From Neobacillus muris (GTDB lineage: Bacteria > Bacillota > Bacilli > Bacillales > Cytobacillaceae), in contig NZ_CALPDF010000005.1 of NCBI RefSeq assembly GCF_943193175.1, positions 124,001 to 188,000 on the forward strand: a stretch of 64,000 bases of DNA. Direction: 5' to 3'. Positions 40,719 through 49,501 of the stretch are shown here, piece by piece (position 1 is the first letter of the stretch; every line of letters starts with the position of its first letter). The position numbers and the translations under genes were made by a program. The notes beneath the pieces were generated by a model. The model worked only from the letters and a program-made list of their open reading frames with translations, made no database searches and was not told the origin of the DNA.

Positions 40719-40795
40719 TTTTAAAATTAAAAAATTGACCGTCTGATCTTGCCAGGCACCCTAAGATCATTCTAAGCACCATTTCCTTTGTATGG

Positions 40796-40885
40796 ATTCT
40801 CGATTCCATTTTATTCATGGCTTTCTTTGTTTTCACAATTGGCATCGGACAGGCTTAACCTTAAGCATCAAAAACTTTGTAATTC
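40796..40885 (-). pseudogene. Dead tusA fragment
   Basis: The minus-strand frame reads V-F-D-A-stop-G-stop-A-C-P-M-P-I-V-K-T-K-K-A-M-N-K-M-E-S, which is the TusA core 'DAKGLACPMPIVKTKKAMN' with K and L codons turned to stops. It then loses similarity after ~28 codons. It lies between cstR and the DsrE-like gene, and is the third tusA-derived sequence in the locus. Confidence 0.85.
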
Positions 40886-40901
40886 CATCGTCTTAATACC
40901 A

Positions 40902-40917
40902 TTACCCCTATGGGTAT
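40902..40917. promoter_or_regulatory. CstR-type operator between cstR and the dsrE-like gene
   Basis: TTACCCCTATGGGTAT closely matches the ATACCCCTATAGGTAT site before cstR. It lies just past the 3' end of cstR, suggesting a separate promoter for the dsrE-rhodanese-MBL unit. Confidence 0.6.
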
Positions 40918-40955
40918 AAATATTAGTGAAAATAAAAGAGGGTGTCAACCCTTTT

Positions 40956-41219
40956 TTATCGGCTTTTTACTAGCAAATTCACAGCTTCTTGTACTAATTC
41001 TTCCATACTTTTTTCCCCAGTATCGTTTGCTTTTTGAACACAATCCACTAAATTGGAACTAACAATTACCCCTATAGTGCGGTCAATGGCACTTCTAGTA
41101 GCAGTTAACTGCGTGATAACTTGTTTACAGTCCTTGCCTTCTTCCATCATTTTTAAAATTCCACGTAACTGTCCTTCAATGCGTTTTACTCTGTTTTTCA
41201 TTTGATCATTGTAATCCAT
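40956..41219 (-). CDS. cstR: Persulfide-sensing repressor CstR (CsoR family)
   Basis: 87 residues of the all-helical DUF156/CsoR fold: 'NRVKRIEGQLRGILKMMEEGKDCKQVITQLTATRSAIDRTIGVIVSSNLVDCVQ'. Cys31 and Cys60 match the two redox cysteines of CstR, and the His that copper-sensing CsoR needs near the second Cys is absent. That identifies a per/polysulfide sensor, not a metal sensor. On persulfidation it leaves the ATACCCC-TATAGGTAT-type sites, several of which lie in this locus, including within its own promoter. Confidence 0.92.
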   Translation of the reverse strand: MDYNDQMKNRVKRIEGQLRGILKMMEEGKDCKQVITQLTATRSAIDRTIGVIVSSNLVDCVQKANDTGEKSMEELVQEAVNLLVKSR

Positions 41220-41550
41220 TGTTTATGCCTCCTTCAATTGGGTTCTTATATGGTTCATCGAAATCTCTTAAATCGGTTACCTTTATTTTATCCAAATCAA
41301 GTTCCTTCAAAATATATAAAATGATCGGGAAATATCTTTTATACAAAATAAAGGTTAAAATGATAAGGGGGCCGTTTCAGCCTATAATGAAACAATGTCA
41401 TTGACACGCTCTATAATATACCCCTATAGGTATAATGTCAATGAGGTACTTTCAAAAATTAGTTTTAGCAGAAAAAGACTGCAATCAATATGAAGTTTAA
41501 AAATATCACATTTTTTAAAATCATTTTGACAGTAATGATCTGGACAAGTC
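41220..41550. other. Intergenic region between coenzyme A-disulfide reductase and cstR
   Basis: 331 bp without a supported gene. It holds the cstR promoter/operator (41413-41441) and a small palindrome GTTTCA...TGAAAC near 41370-41390. Confidence 0.5.
41413..41441 (-). promoter_or_regulatory. cstR promoter with CstR operator in the spacer
   Basis: On the minus strand TTGACA (41436-41441), 17 bp, TATTAT (41413-41418). The dyad ATACCCCTATAGGTAT (41418-41433) fills the spacer, so bound CstR would exclude RNA polymerase. Confidence 0.85.
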
Positions 41551-43206
41551 TTAACAATTGCTTCCGAAAACAGAGGAATATGTTTTCCAGCCCCCGTCCA
41601 CATTTTTAACCAAATACCCATTATTTTTTAGAATCCGGCTTGCAATATACCCTCTTAATCCAACTTGGCAGCTGACATAAATCGTCTGTTCCTTTGGAAG
41701 TTCTGTCAATCGATTCCTTAGTTCATTTAGCGGTATATTGCTAGACCCTTTAATAAATCCAAATTCACGCTCCATTGGTTCACGAACATCGATTAATACT
41801 CCTCCTGCAGCAACTACTTGATCTACCTCATGCCACTGTATCGTTTCCAATTCATCTTCCATAATATTAGAAGCAACATATCCAGCCATATTGACAGGAT
41901 CTTTTGCAGAAGAATATGGTGGTGCATAAGATAATTCTAGATTTGTCAAATCTTCAACTGTTAATCCTCCTTTAATTGCAGTAGCGATAACGTCTATGCG
42001 CTTATCAACCCCATCAGCTCCAACCGCTTGTGCACCAAAAATTTTTCCAGTTTCTTTATCAAAAATTAATTTTAAAGCAATCGGTGATGCGCCAGGATAA
42101 TACCCCGCATGAGAGCTTGGATGAATATGAACAACTTCGTACGAAATACCTAAACGTTTCAATATTTTCTCATTGTTTCCAGTTGCTGCAGCCGTTAAAT
42201 CAAACACCTTCGCAATGGAAGTACCTAATGTTCCTTGATACCTCTCTTTTTTGCCCATTATATTATTTGCCGCAATGCGCCCTTGGCGGTTAGCTGGTCC
42301 TGCAAGTGGAATCATTGCCTTTGTACCGCTCATATAATCGACAACCTCCACCGCATCCCCAACAGCAAAAATATTCTCATTAGAAGTTTGAAGATATTCG
42401 TTAACAACAATTCCTCCGCGCCCGCCTAACCTTAATCCAGCTGTCTTGGCTAATTCATTTTCCGGTCTGACTCCGATCGATAGAATGGTCATATCGGTTT
42501 CGATTTCTGTTCCATCGGAAAGGATAATCCTCTTTCCTTGGTCAGCAAAAGACTCCACACCATTTTCTAAGAATAACGTCACGCCTTTTTCTTTTAAATG
42601 AGTGTGCAGAATACTAGCCATCTCAAAATCGATGGGAGCCATAATTTGATTAGCCATTTCAATAATGGTAACGTGGATCCCTAGATCTACTAGGTTTTCG
42701 GCCATTTCTATGCCAATAAATCCACCGCCAATAATTACCGCCTTTTGAGGTTTATTGGCATCCACATAGTTTTTGATTTTGTCAGTATCAGGAATACTCC
42801 TTAAAGTAAACACGGTCTCGTTTTCATTTAACCCAGGGATAGGTGGTACGATCGGTCTTGCTCCTGGTGATAACAATAACTTGTCATAGGATTCCTCGTA
42901 TACTTCACCCGTTTGTAAATTTTTAATACATACATTTTTATCCTCAGGATTAATGTTTACTGCCTCGCTTAAATGGCGGATATCAAGATTAAATCGTTCC
43001 GACATTCCTTTTATAGTTTGTACTAATAATTTGTTTTTGTCCTTAATCGTTTCACCAATGTAATATGGTAATCCACAGTTAGCAAAAGAAATATGTTCTC
43101 CACGTTCAACAAGAACGATTTCCACATCTTCGCTAATTCTTCTTAATCTTGCAGCAGCTGTTGCTCCACCAGCCACTCCACCTATGATGATAACTTTTTG
43201 AGTCAC
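41551..43206 (-). CDS. CoA-disulfide reductase with C-terminal rhodanese (CoADR-RHD)
   Basis: 551 residues from GTG 43206, six bases after GGAGGG. FAD motif 'VIIIGGVAGGATAAARLRR', redox Cys in 'ISFANCGLPYYIG', NAD(P)H motif 'AVIIGGGFIGIEMAENL', 'NIFAVGDAVEVVD' and a dimer domain. The C-terminal rhodanese (about 455-548) has active Cys in 'IYVSCQVGLRGYIAS'. Such NADH-dependent persulfide/polysulfide reductases (B. anthracis CoADR-RHD, Npsr) reduce CoA persulfides. It forms the first unit of the sulfur locus, with its own CstR operator directly upstream. Confidence 0.93.
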   Translation of the reverse strand: MTQKVIIIGGVAGGATAAARLRRISEDVEIVLVERGEHISFANCGLPYYIGETIKDKNKLLVQTIKGMSERFNLDIRHLSEAVNINPEDKNVCIKNLQTGEVYEESYDKLLLSPGARPIVPPIPGLNENETVFTLRSIPDTDKIKNYVDANKPQKAVIIGGGFIGIEMAENLVDLGIHVTIIEMANQIMAPIDFEMASILHTHLKEKGVTLFLENGVESFADQGKRIILSDGTEIETDMTILSIGVRPENELAKTAGLRLGGRGGIVVNEYLQTSNENIFAVGDAVEVVDYMSGTKAMIPLAGPANRQGRIAANNIMGKKERYQGTLGTSIAKVFDLTAAATGNNEKILKRLGISYEVVHIHPSSHAGYYPGASPIALKLIFDKETGKIFGAQAVGADGVDKRIDVIATAIKGGLTVEDLTNLELSYAPPYSSAKDPVNMAGYVASNIMEDELETIQWHEVDQVVAAGGVLIDVREPMEREFGFIKGSSNIPLNELRNRLTELPKEQTIYVSCQVGLRGYIASRILKNNGYLVKNVDGGWKTYSSVFGSNC

Positions 43207-43257
43207 GTTAATCCCTCCAGATTTATAAATGTTATACATTATTAATTTTCAATACAT

Positions 43258-43291
43258 ATACCTATAGGGGTATTATATAATCTTAAAAAAA
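43258..43291 (-). promoter_or_regulatory. CoADR-RHD promoter with CstR operator
   Basis: ATACCTATAGGGGTAT (43258-43273) is a strong CstR dyad. On the minus strand it directly follows a TATAAT -10 element, with TTTACT 16 bp upstream across a ten-T tract. Confidence 0.75.
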
Positions 43292-43362
43292 AAAGTAAAC
43301 TCCCTTCAAAGGAATGTCACATATTCTACAAATTTAAGAAGAGTTTGGGAGGTTAGCATAGT

Positions 43363-43398
43363 CGTTAGGCAAATGTTCGATAGAATTTTGCCTAACGG
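43363..43398. other. Hairpin in the gap before CoADR-RHD
   Basis: CGTTAGGCAAA and TTTTGCCTAACG form an ~11-bp stem with a 12-nt loop, directly past the end of the DUF1048 gene. It lacks a long T-run but probably ends that transcript. Confidence 0.5.
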
Positions 43399-43408
43399 CC
43401 GTGTTCCT

Positions 43409-43740
43409 CTATTTTTTCATAGCCTTATCGACTTTTTGATTGACCGATTCTTGATAGAGATAGCGTAAGTTTTTGAATCTTCCATCAGCGCATCGCAGAA
43501 AGCAGCAACGTCTGTTCCTGTGACTTCAAGCACCCCTTTGCCGGCAGCTGCCCCTTCTTCAAAGAAGCTGAGAATTTCGGAGAGCAGTCCGGTGCCTTCA
43601 TTTAGCTCAACAGGACCGACTTTGAAAAGATATTTTTGGATCTCTTTATAGACAATTTGGTAATCTTGCGGAAGCGCTTTAACACGTGAAACATGGGCTC
43701 TCCATTCCTTTTTACCTTCGATGATTTTTTTAATACTCAT
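43409..43740 (-). pseudogene. DUF1048 protein, frameshifted near its C-terminus
   Basis: The frame from ATG 43740 gives 107 residues: 'IIEGKKEWRAHVSRVKALPQDYQIVYKEIQKYLFKVGPV', 'GTDVAAFCDALMEDSKTYA', then a non-homologous end stopping at 43417. In the neighbouring frame the sequence continues 'YQESVNQKVDKAMKK' to a stop at 43409, the normal DUF1048 ending. One base is thus missing near 43475. Since only the last ~15 residues change, the protein may still work. It overlaps the upstream paralogue by 4 bp. Confidence 0.7.
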
Positions 43741-44108
43741 TTCAGCCCTCCTAATTTTCTTGCTACGTTCTTATTAAGCTGGTCACGCCATTTATCTCGA
43801 TAAGTTTTTGCACCCTCGGCACCAACAAGTGCTGCGCAGAAGCCTTTGATATCATCTCCCAGCACTTCTTCGACGCTCTGGCCGTCTGCTGATGTCACTT
43901 CAAGCAATTCAAGAGCACTGTCAAGAATCGGCATCAGATTACGACCGGTGAAATCTCCGTGAATCCAGAGATTGCTTGAGATTTCTTTCCAAGCAGTTTG
44001 ATATGCAGCTGGCAAGACTTGTGCGCGTGCTTCAAAACCTTTCATTTCTTTCGTCATATCGCTGCCGGTGATTTTTTCAAAAAAGTTCACTGTAGTCTCC
44101 TCCTTCAT
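43737..44108 (-). CDS. DUF1048 protein
   Basis: 123 residues: 'FFEKITGSDMTKEMKGFEARAQVLPAAYQTAWKEISSNLW', 'LDSALELLEVTSADGQSVEEVLGDDIKGFCAALVGAEGAKTYRDKWRDQLNKNVARKLG'. This small helical family of unknown function usually sits in an operon with a PadR regulator. No padR is adjacent here. The frame opens at ATG 44108, and an alternative start is TTG/GTG a few codons in ('VNFFEK') after GGAGG. It overlaps the second copy by an ATGA. Confidence 0.82.
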   Translation of the reverse strand: MKEETTVNFFEKITGSDMTKEMKGFEARAQVLPAAYQTAWKEISSNLWIHGDFTGRNLMPILDSALELLEVTSADGQSVEEVLGDDIKGFCAALVGAEGAKTYRDKWRDQLNKNVARKLGGLK

Positions 44109-44290
44109 CTTATTAGCTGTTCATTTCACATTATGCTTTCATTTCGCTTAAATCCGTATGTTTGATTCTCCATTATTTTGCCTTTAATTCGTTTAGTTTA
44201 CTTGATATAAAGTTAGCCCAGAAATGTTTCAATTCTTGCTGATCAGCATTTCATTTATATTTTTGGTATTCTTATCTCCGGTATTTTGTA

Positions 44291-44337
44291 TTACTTAATA
44301 CAGGTATATAGTAACACGGAATAGTGGAGTGTGTCAA
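44291..44337 (-). promoter_or_regulatory. Promoter and operator-like dyad upstream of the DUF1048 pair
   Basis: On the minus strand TTGACA (44332-44337), 18 bp, TACTAT (44308-44313). A 24-bp dyad with arms TTACT-x2-ATAC and GTAT-x2-AGTAA (44291-44314) overlaps the -10. It is likely the site of a PadR- or TetR-type repressor encoded elsewhere. Confidence 0.5.
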
Positions 44338-44408
44338 TAATGGAACTTTTTGTAAATACTTAAAATAATGGTCCACAGAGATGGCTATTATATATGGCTG
44401 CTTATGCT

Positions 44409-45617
44409 TTATAGGGATATATTATTTTGACGTTTAAAATCGAAAATTTCCTCAACTGCTTGATGATTCCTGCCCGATTTTTGAAAAGATTCCCTCATCG
44501 CTGCAACCGCTTTATGAACAGATAGATCGTTTAACACAAATTCTGCGGCGTCGTGCAATTGATTGGCCGTCAAGCTTTCCATTTGTAACGTAAGTCCGGC
44601 TCCGATTTTGGCAACCTGCCCAGCAATGATGGGCTGATCTGCACTTTGCGGTATGACAATCAAGGGAACCCCGAAATAGAGTCCCTCATGGGTACTGTTC
44701 ATTCCCCCATGTGTGATAAATAATTTAGCGTATTTCAATACTTCGGTTTGTAGAACGTAGTTTTTCACCATAAAATTGGGGGGGATCTCACCTAAATCAG
44801 CCAGCGGGGTTCGATTCCCTATCGACATGACCACTGTATGACCGCTGTTTCCAAATGCTTCAAAACAAAGCTTATAAAAATCAGCAGCTCTGTTAAATAC
44901 CGTTCCAAGTGAAATATAAATCGGATTTCTCCCTTTGATTGCATCAAGGTCAAAGTTATTTTGCTTGAATTTTGATGAGATCGATGGACCAACGAATTTA
45001 TAGGTTTGGTCAAATTCCTCACTATTGGGTTGAAATTGCCTAGTTGTATACACGATGGTAAGTGGTGCGGGATTACAAAAAACTTCAAAAGGAGATGGAA
45101 CCTCCACACCATATTTTTCCTTCACGCTTACGGTCAGGCTTTGAAATTCATCCTGTATTTTTTTCGCTCTTTCCGCAGGAATTTTAGTATAGAGCTGTTC
45201 CAGCATTGTATTGAAGGCTGCTTTAGATTGTGCAAATGAAGTGCATGAACAAATGGCCGGAAGCTTAAGAATTCGGGCAAGTAAATAGCCACAGCCGAAC
45301 ATGGAATCGTGGATGATGTAATCAAAATCCTCACCTTTGATCTGTTCCAAAACGCTGGGGATAACCGCATCTGCTGTATGTAAAAGACCGTTGATTCTTT
45401 CAGGTACATACTTTCTTCCTCCTGAAAGAAAGGCTTGGATAAATTTTTGGCCGTCAATTGTTCGTACCGCAGCCCCTGTCTTCTCTATACGTTCTCGAAA
45501 ATCTTCGATTGAAAAGTACACTACCTCTTCCCCGCGGGAAATAAGCTCTTGCACAACGTCAATCGTTGGATTGATATGCCCTTCTGATCCAGCATTTATA
45601 AATAAAACACGTGCCAT
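44409..45617 (-). CDS. MGT-family glycosyltransferase (YjiC/YojK-like)
   Basis: 402 residues from ATG 45617 behind AGAGGAGGAG; the upstream ATG at 45644 is less likely. It is a GT1 fold: N-terminal 'VLFINAGSEGHINPTIDVVQELISRGEEVVYFS', then 'ISLGTVFNRAADFYKLCFEAFG', and the nucleotide-sugar-binding stretch 'LFITHGGMNSTHEGLYFGVPLIVIPQSADQPIIAGQVAKIGAG'. Bacillus members glycosylate macrolides, flavonoids and other small molecules with UDP-glucose. In this window it may act alongside the macrolide-responsive rlmA operon, though 38 kb apart. Substrate is not predictable. Confidence 0.9.
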   Translation of the reverse strand: MARVLFINAGSEGHINPTIDVVQELISRGEEVVYFSIEDFRERIEKTGAAVRTIDGQKFIQAFLSGGRKYVPERINGLLHTADAVIPSVLEQIKGEDFDYIIHDSMFGCGYLLARILKLPAICSCTSFAQSKAAFNTMLEQLYTKIPAERAKKIQDEFQSLTVSVKEKYGVEVPSPFEVFCNPAPLTIVYTTRQFQPNSEEFDQTYKFVGPSISSKFKQNNFDLDAIKGRNPIYISLGTVFNRAADFYKLCFEAFGNSGHTVVMSIGNRTPLADLGEIPPNFMVKNYVLQTEVLKYAKLFITHGGMNSTHEGLYFGVPLIVIPQSADQPIIAGQVAKIGAGLTLQMESLTANQLHDAAEFVLNDLSVHKAVAAMRESFQKSGRNHQAVEEIFDFKRQNNISL

Positions 45618-45843
45618 AATAGCCGCTCCTCCTCTTTTGCGCACTTTTTTTCGTCATAAATTTATACCTATAATATGAATTTAAAATATTTCCTTTTTCC
45701 TTATTATAGCCCACATAAGCATTTTGACAGAATGGTCTATAGCCTATGGTAAAAGTTATCGATAAAATTGTCAGAAGAAAAGGGATTTGGCGAAAATTTG
45801 TCTAATTATAAATTATGAAAAATATTCTTTTATGAGGTATCGA

Positions 45844-47400
45844 ATGAACAAACAAATTGAGTACATTGGAGCGAAGATAAAAGAAATAAGCGGGGATCCA
45901 TTTCAACTAATCGATTCGCCAATGGGCGAAGAAAAATTTTTAAATCCTATATTCGATAAAGTGGATTTTCCAAAAGAATCAAAGGAGAACTTATTTATTC
46001 ATATAGGGGAGTATTTAATTGACCCTAATGAAAAACACAAAAATGATTTAATAGCCTTTGTCAAAGTCTTTGGTCTCAAATTAATTAAATCTAAGGCTTC
46101 ATTAGATCAATCTGTTCATTTTGTGTATCTGACCCGCCGCTCCATTATAGAATTGCTTGAACAAGAAATTCTTCAAAATGAGATTTCTCTCAACAGCTAT
46201 TTTGAAGTGGTGAAATTAATCGAAAACTTATATCAGATTATTTCCAAAACCTTATTAAATATATACAATGCGGAAATGTCATTTATTAAACTTGCCTTGG
46301 ATGAGTCGAAAGAGGATTTAAAAATGACACTTAGAGAGCTGGCAGATTTGGAGAAAGCCTTAAATGAAGCCACCATTTTTGCCATTTCGGATCATGAAGA
46401 TAAAATCTTATATGCCAATGATAAATTTTGCAAGTTATATAAGTATACAAGAGAAGAATTGGCCGGGAAAAAACATGATATTTTCTCTTCTAATTTTCAT
46501 CCTCCGGCATTTTTCAATGAAATATGGGAGACCATCGAACGTGGAGAGGTATGGAAAGGAGAAATCCTTAATCAAGCAAAGGATGGGACAAAATATTGGC
46601 TGGATACGACCATCATCCCGTTTGTTGATTCAAACGGTGAACGTTATAAACATATTTCCATTCAATATGATATTACTGAAAAACGGAATACAGAAGAAAC
46701 GTTGCGCAAAACAGAGAAGCTCTCGATGATTGGAGAATTGGCAGCAGGAATTGCCCATGAAATACGAAACCCGTTAACAACCATAAAAGGATTTGTTCAG
46801 CTTCTAAATGAAACCGCATTAAAACCAAACTATACTAACACCATCCTTGATGAAATTGATCGGATCAATTTTATTGTCAGTGAATTCATGATTTTTTCAA
46901 AACCCCATCAAATTCAATTTAGTGAATGTAATATCCATCGTATTTTAACTAGTGTGATTAAATTTCTCGAGCCGGAAGCAAACCTTAAAAACGTGAATAT
47001 TGAATATCAATTGCCAAAAGAGGAAGTGGTTATTCCTGGAGAAAAAAATCAATTAAAACAAGTTTTTTTAAATTTAATTAAGAATTCCATTGAGGCTATG
47101 CCCAATGGAGGCAATATTTTGATTTTGCTTGAAAGGACGCTCCAGAATATATCCATCAAAATATCGGATGATGGAATCGGAATGGAAAAAGAACAGGTGA
47201 AAAAGCTGGGTGAACCTTTTTTTACAACAAAGCAAGACGGGAATGGCTTAGGGCTTATGGTGAGCTATAAAATCATTCAAAACCATAAGGGAACGATCCA
47301 TGTGGATAGTCAATTAAATCAAGGCACTACTTTTAGTATTTCATTTGAAAGTCCCCAAAGAATCCATAAAGACGGTTATTATAAAGGTATATGTCAATAA
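45844..47400 (+). CDS. PAS-domain sensor histidine kinase (sporulation-kinase-like)
   Basis: 518 residues from ATG 45844, six bases after GAGG; a TTG at 45787 is possible. An N-terminal ~170-residue helical domain of unrecognised type is followed by a PAS domain (about 175-290, 'ATIFAISDHEDKILYANDKFCKLYKYTREELAGKKH', with PAC 'RYKHISIQYDITEKR'). Then come HisKA ('LAAGIAHEIRNPLTTIKGFVQLL', phospho-His) and HATPase_c ('NLIKNSIEAMPNGG', 'ISDDGIGM', 'GNGLGLMVSYKII'). No membrane segment is present, so it is a cytoplasmic sensor. No response regulator is adjacent, as with Kin-type orphan kinases feeding Spo0F. Confidence 0.9.
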   Translation: MNKQIEYIGAKIKEISGDPFQLIDSPMGEEKFLNPIFDKVDFPKESKENLFIHIGEYLIDPNEKHKNDLIAFVKVFGLKLIKSKASLDQSVHFVYLTRRSIIELLEQEILQNEISLNSYFEVVKLIENLYQIISKTLLNIYNAEMSFIKLALDESKEDLKMTLRELADLEKALNEATIFAISDHEDKILYANDKFCKLYKYTREELAGKKHDIFSSNFHPPAFFNEIWETIERGEVWKGEILNQAKDGTKYWLDTTIIPFVDSNGERYKHISIQYDITEKRNTEETLRKTEKLSMIGELAAGIAHEIRNPLTTIKGFVQLLNETALKPNYTNTILDEIDRINFIVSEFMIFSKPHQIQFSECNIHRILTSVIKFLEPEANLKNVNIEYQLPKEEVVIPGEKNQLKQVFLNLIKNSIEAMPNGGNILILLERTLQNISIKISDDGIGMEKEQVKKLGEPFFTTKQDGNGLGLMVSYKIIQNHKGTIHVDSQLNQGTTFSISFESPQRIHKDGYYKGICQ

Positions 47401-47449
47401 AAGAACGAAATCGCTTCGCACATTGACCTAAAAAAGTGTGCCTCTCTCA

Positions 47450-47481
47450 GAAAGAGCGCCTCCTACCTTTTGGCTCTTTTC
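47450..47481 (+). terminator. Terminator after the histidine kinase gene
   Basis: AAAGAGC (47451-47457) and GCTCTTT (47473-47479) with short T-run. Modest stem of 7 bp. Confidence 0.55.
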
Positions 47482-47523
47482 ACATAATGGACCCATAAGA
47501 ATAGGAGGCAGCAACAGGAATTG

Positions 47524-49041
47524 CTAGTTATGATGTTTACGTGGGTTTGGTTTGTGATATAATCCAAGTTCCTTTTTCTCTTTTGTTAAAGACCGGTAAA
47601 GAGAAATCATCATTAATACAACAATTATGGAAAATGGGAAGGCTGCTGCAATTAATGCATTTTGTAATGCTTGTAATCCACCACTATATAAAAGAATGAT
47701 TGCTACCGAAGATTGCGCAATTCCCCAAGTTAATTTTACTGAATTTGGCGGAGTAAGTGATCCGTAAGTTGTTTGCATTCCTAGTACGAATGTTGCTGAG
47801 TCGGCAGAAGTGATAAAAAAGGTACAAACAAGTGTGATCGCTACTATTGAAAGAATTGTCGACATTGGGAACTCATTAAAAATTGCAAACAATACTTCCT
47901 CTGTAGCAAATTTCGTTAGGTCAATACTTCCTGCATTTTGAACTTCAATGGCTGAGGTACCAAATACAGCAAACCATAAAAAGCTTACGAGAGTAGGCAG
48001 CAATAAAACGCCAATTAAAAATTCTCGAATCGTCCTGCCTCTAGATACACGGGCTATAAAGATACCTACAAATGGCGACCATGAAATCCACCATGCCCAA
48101 TAGAAAATAGTCCAAGCATTAATCCAAGAGCGGTGTTCTTCATTAAGAGGTGCAATTCGAAAACTCATTTGAATTATGTTTTGAATGTATCCCCCTAGTG
48201 AATCTGTAAACATGTTTAAGATTAGGATAGTCGGTCCTGCGATGAACATCAATACAAGTAAGGCGATTGCTAAAAACATGTTAGTATTGCTTAAAATTTT
48301 TATCCCTTTGCTTAGTCCAGACCATGCCGACATCATAAATAGGACGGTTACAATCCCAATAATGATTAATTGAACAGTAAAGTTATTGGGAATACCGAAT
48401 AAATAGGATAACCCGCCATTAATCTGTGCTGCACCAAACCCAAGCGTTGTCGCAACTCCAATAACTGTAGCAAAAACGGCTAGTATATCTATAACTGTCC
48501 CCAGTGTTCCTTCCATTCTTTTTCCTAATACAGGTTTTAAAGTAGCTGAAATGAGGCCTGGTTCTCCTTTACGGAATTGAAAGTAGGCTAATGCAAGCGC
48601 AACAATAGCGTATATCGCCCATGCATGAATTCCCCAGTGAAAAAATGTGTACCTCATGGCTTCCTTATTAGCAGCAGCAGTTCCCCCCTCTGCAAGCGGA
48701 GGATCTATGAAGTGGGATAGTGGTTCAGCTGCTCCCCAGAAAACAAGGCCAATCCCCATACCTGCACTAAATAACATCGCAAACCAGGAAGCTTTGGAGT
48801 ACTCGGGCTTTTCATCAGGTTTTCCTAATTTTATCGCTCCTACAGGACTGAAAATAAGAAAAATACAAAACACAACAATTATTGTCACTAAAATTAAATA
48901 ATACCATCCAAAGGATGTTGTAAGAAATGCCTGTAAATGTCCTGTTGCCTCTTCAAAACTTTTAGGTGCCGAAACACCGAATACTACACATGCGAGTAAA
49001 ATCGCAACTGAAATCCAAAATACGTTTGATATTCTTCTCAT
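47524..49041 (-). CDS. BCCT-family osmolyte transporter (OpuD/BetT-like)
   Basis: 505 residues with 12 membrane segments. BCCT signatures: '[28 protein letters not shown]' and the tryptophan-rich '[47 protein letters not shown]', the substrate-box region of TM8. It takes up glycine betaine, choline or carnitine with Na+ or H+, mainly in osmotic stress. The ATG at 49041 is followed by a typical BCCT N-terminus, and a short GAAAGGAAC ribosome site precedes it. It is a monocistronic unit. Confidence 0.93.
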   Translation of the reverse strand: MRRISNVFWISVAILLACVVFGVSAPKSFEEATGHLQAFLTTSFGWYYLILVTIIVVFCIFLIFSPVGAIKLGKPDEKPEYSKASWFAMLFSAGMGIGLVFWGAAEPLSHFIDPPLAEGGTAAANKEAMRYTFFHWGIHAWAIYAIVALALAYFQFRKGEPGLISATLKPVLGKRMEGTLGTVIDILAVFATVIGVATTLGFGAAQINGGLSYLFGIPNNFTVQLIIIGIVTVLFMMSAWSGLSKGIKILSNTNMFLAIALLVLMFIAGPTILILNMFTDSLGGYIQNIIQMSFRIAPLNEEHRSWINAWTIFYWAWWISWSPFVGIFIARVSRGRTIREFLIGVLLLPTLVSFLWFAVFGTSAIEVQNAGSIDLTKFATEEVLFAIFNEFPMSTILSIVAITLVCTFFITSADSATFVLGMQTTYGSLTPPNSVKLTWGIAQSSVAIILLYSGGLQALQNALIAAAFPFSIIVVLMMISLYRSLTKEKKELGLYHKPNPRKHHN

Positions 49042-49501
49042 CTAATGTTCCTTTCTCTGTTAAAATCTTCGCTGAAAAAAGCTATTACAATTACTTTTCT
49101 AATTTTCCCCCAATGATGCCCCTTTAAATTAACAATCTGTTTGTATCTCATAGCAATAAAAAAGAGTGGATTATGTAAGTATATGACGAAAAAATGGAGT
49201 ATAAAAATGTGGGCTTACTCAGAGTATTATTCTTTCGCTTGGTTGAAAAGAATATTACATCAAACATAGAAAAGTAAAGAATGAAAGAAATCCTATTTAA
49301 TAAAAGGATGCAGATGCCGACCAAGCAAAGACCGACTTTACTATTTTAACATAAACAAATTTTTTTATCTCCCATTTACAATCAAATGTTATATATGCCA
49401 AGATTTGAAGGTTTCCCTTTTTTTGGATAAAAAAGAGCCCAATTTTCTATGAAATTGGGCCCAGAAAATGCGAAAACAATCGGACAACTGCCAACTATTC
49501 T
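49042..49501. other. Intergenic region upstream of the BCCT gene
   Basis: 460 bp without a supported gene. It contains the terminator of the GGDEF-EAL gene (49430-49462) and AT-rich sequence that should carry the BCCT promoter; no clear -35/-10 pair was picked out. Confidence 0.5.
49430..49462 (-). terminator. Terminator of the GGDEF-EAL gene
   Basis: GCCCAATTT and AAATTGGGC form a perfect 9-bp stem with a 6-nt loop, followed by CTCTTTTTTATCC on the minus strand. Confidence 0.88.

Noticed and set aside
40741..40775. Inverted repeat TGATCTT / AAGATCA around 'GCCAGGCACCC' as a new element
   Set aside because: It is a short 7-bp stem with no T-run and no second copy in the window; too weak to list as a feature.
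41424..41621. Minus-strand Cys-containing 65-codon frame past CoADR-RHD
   Set aside because: It overlaps the end of the reductase in another frame, lacks a ribosome site and resembles nothing recognised.
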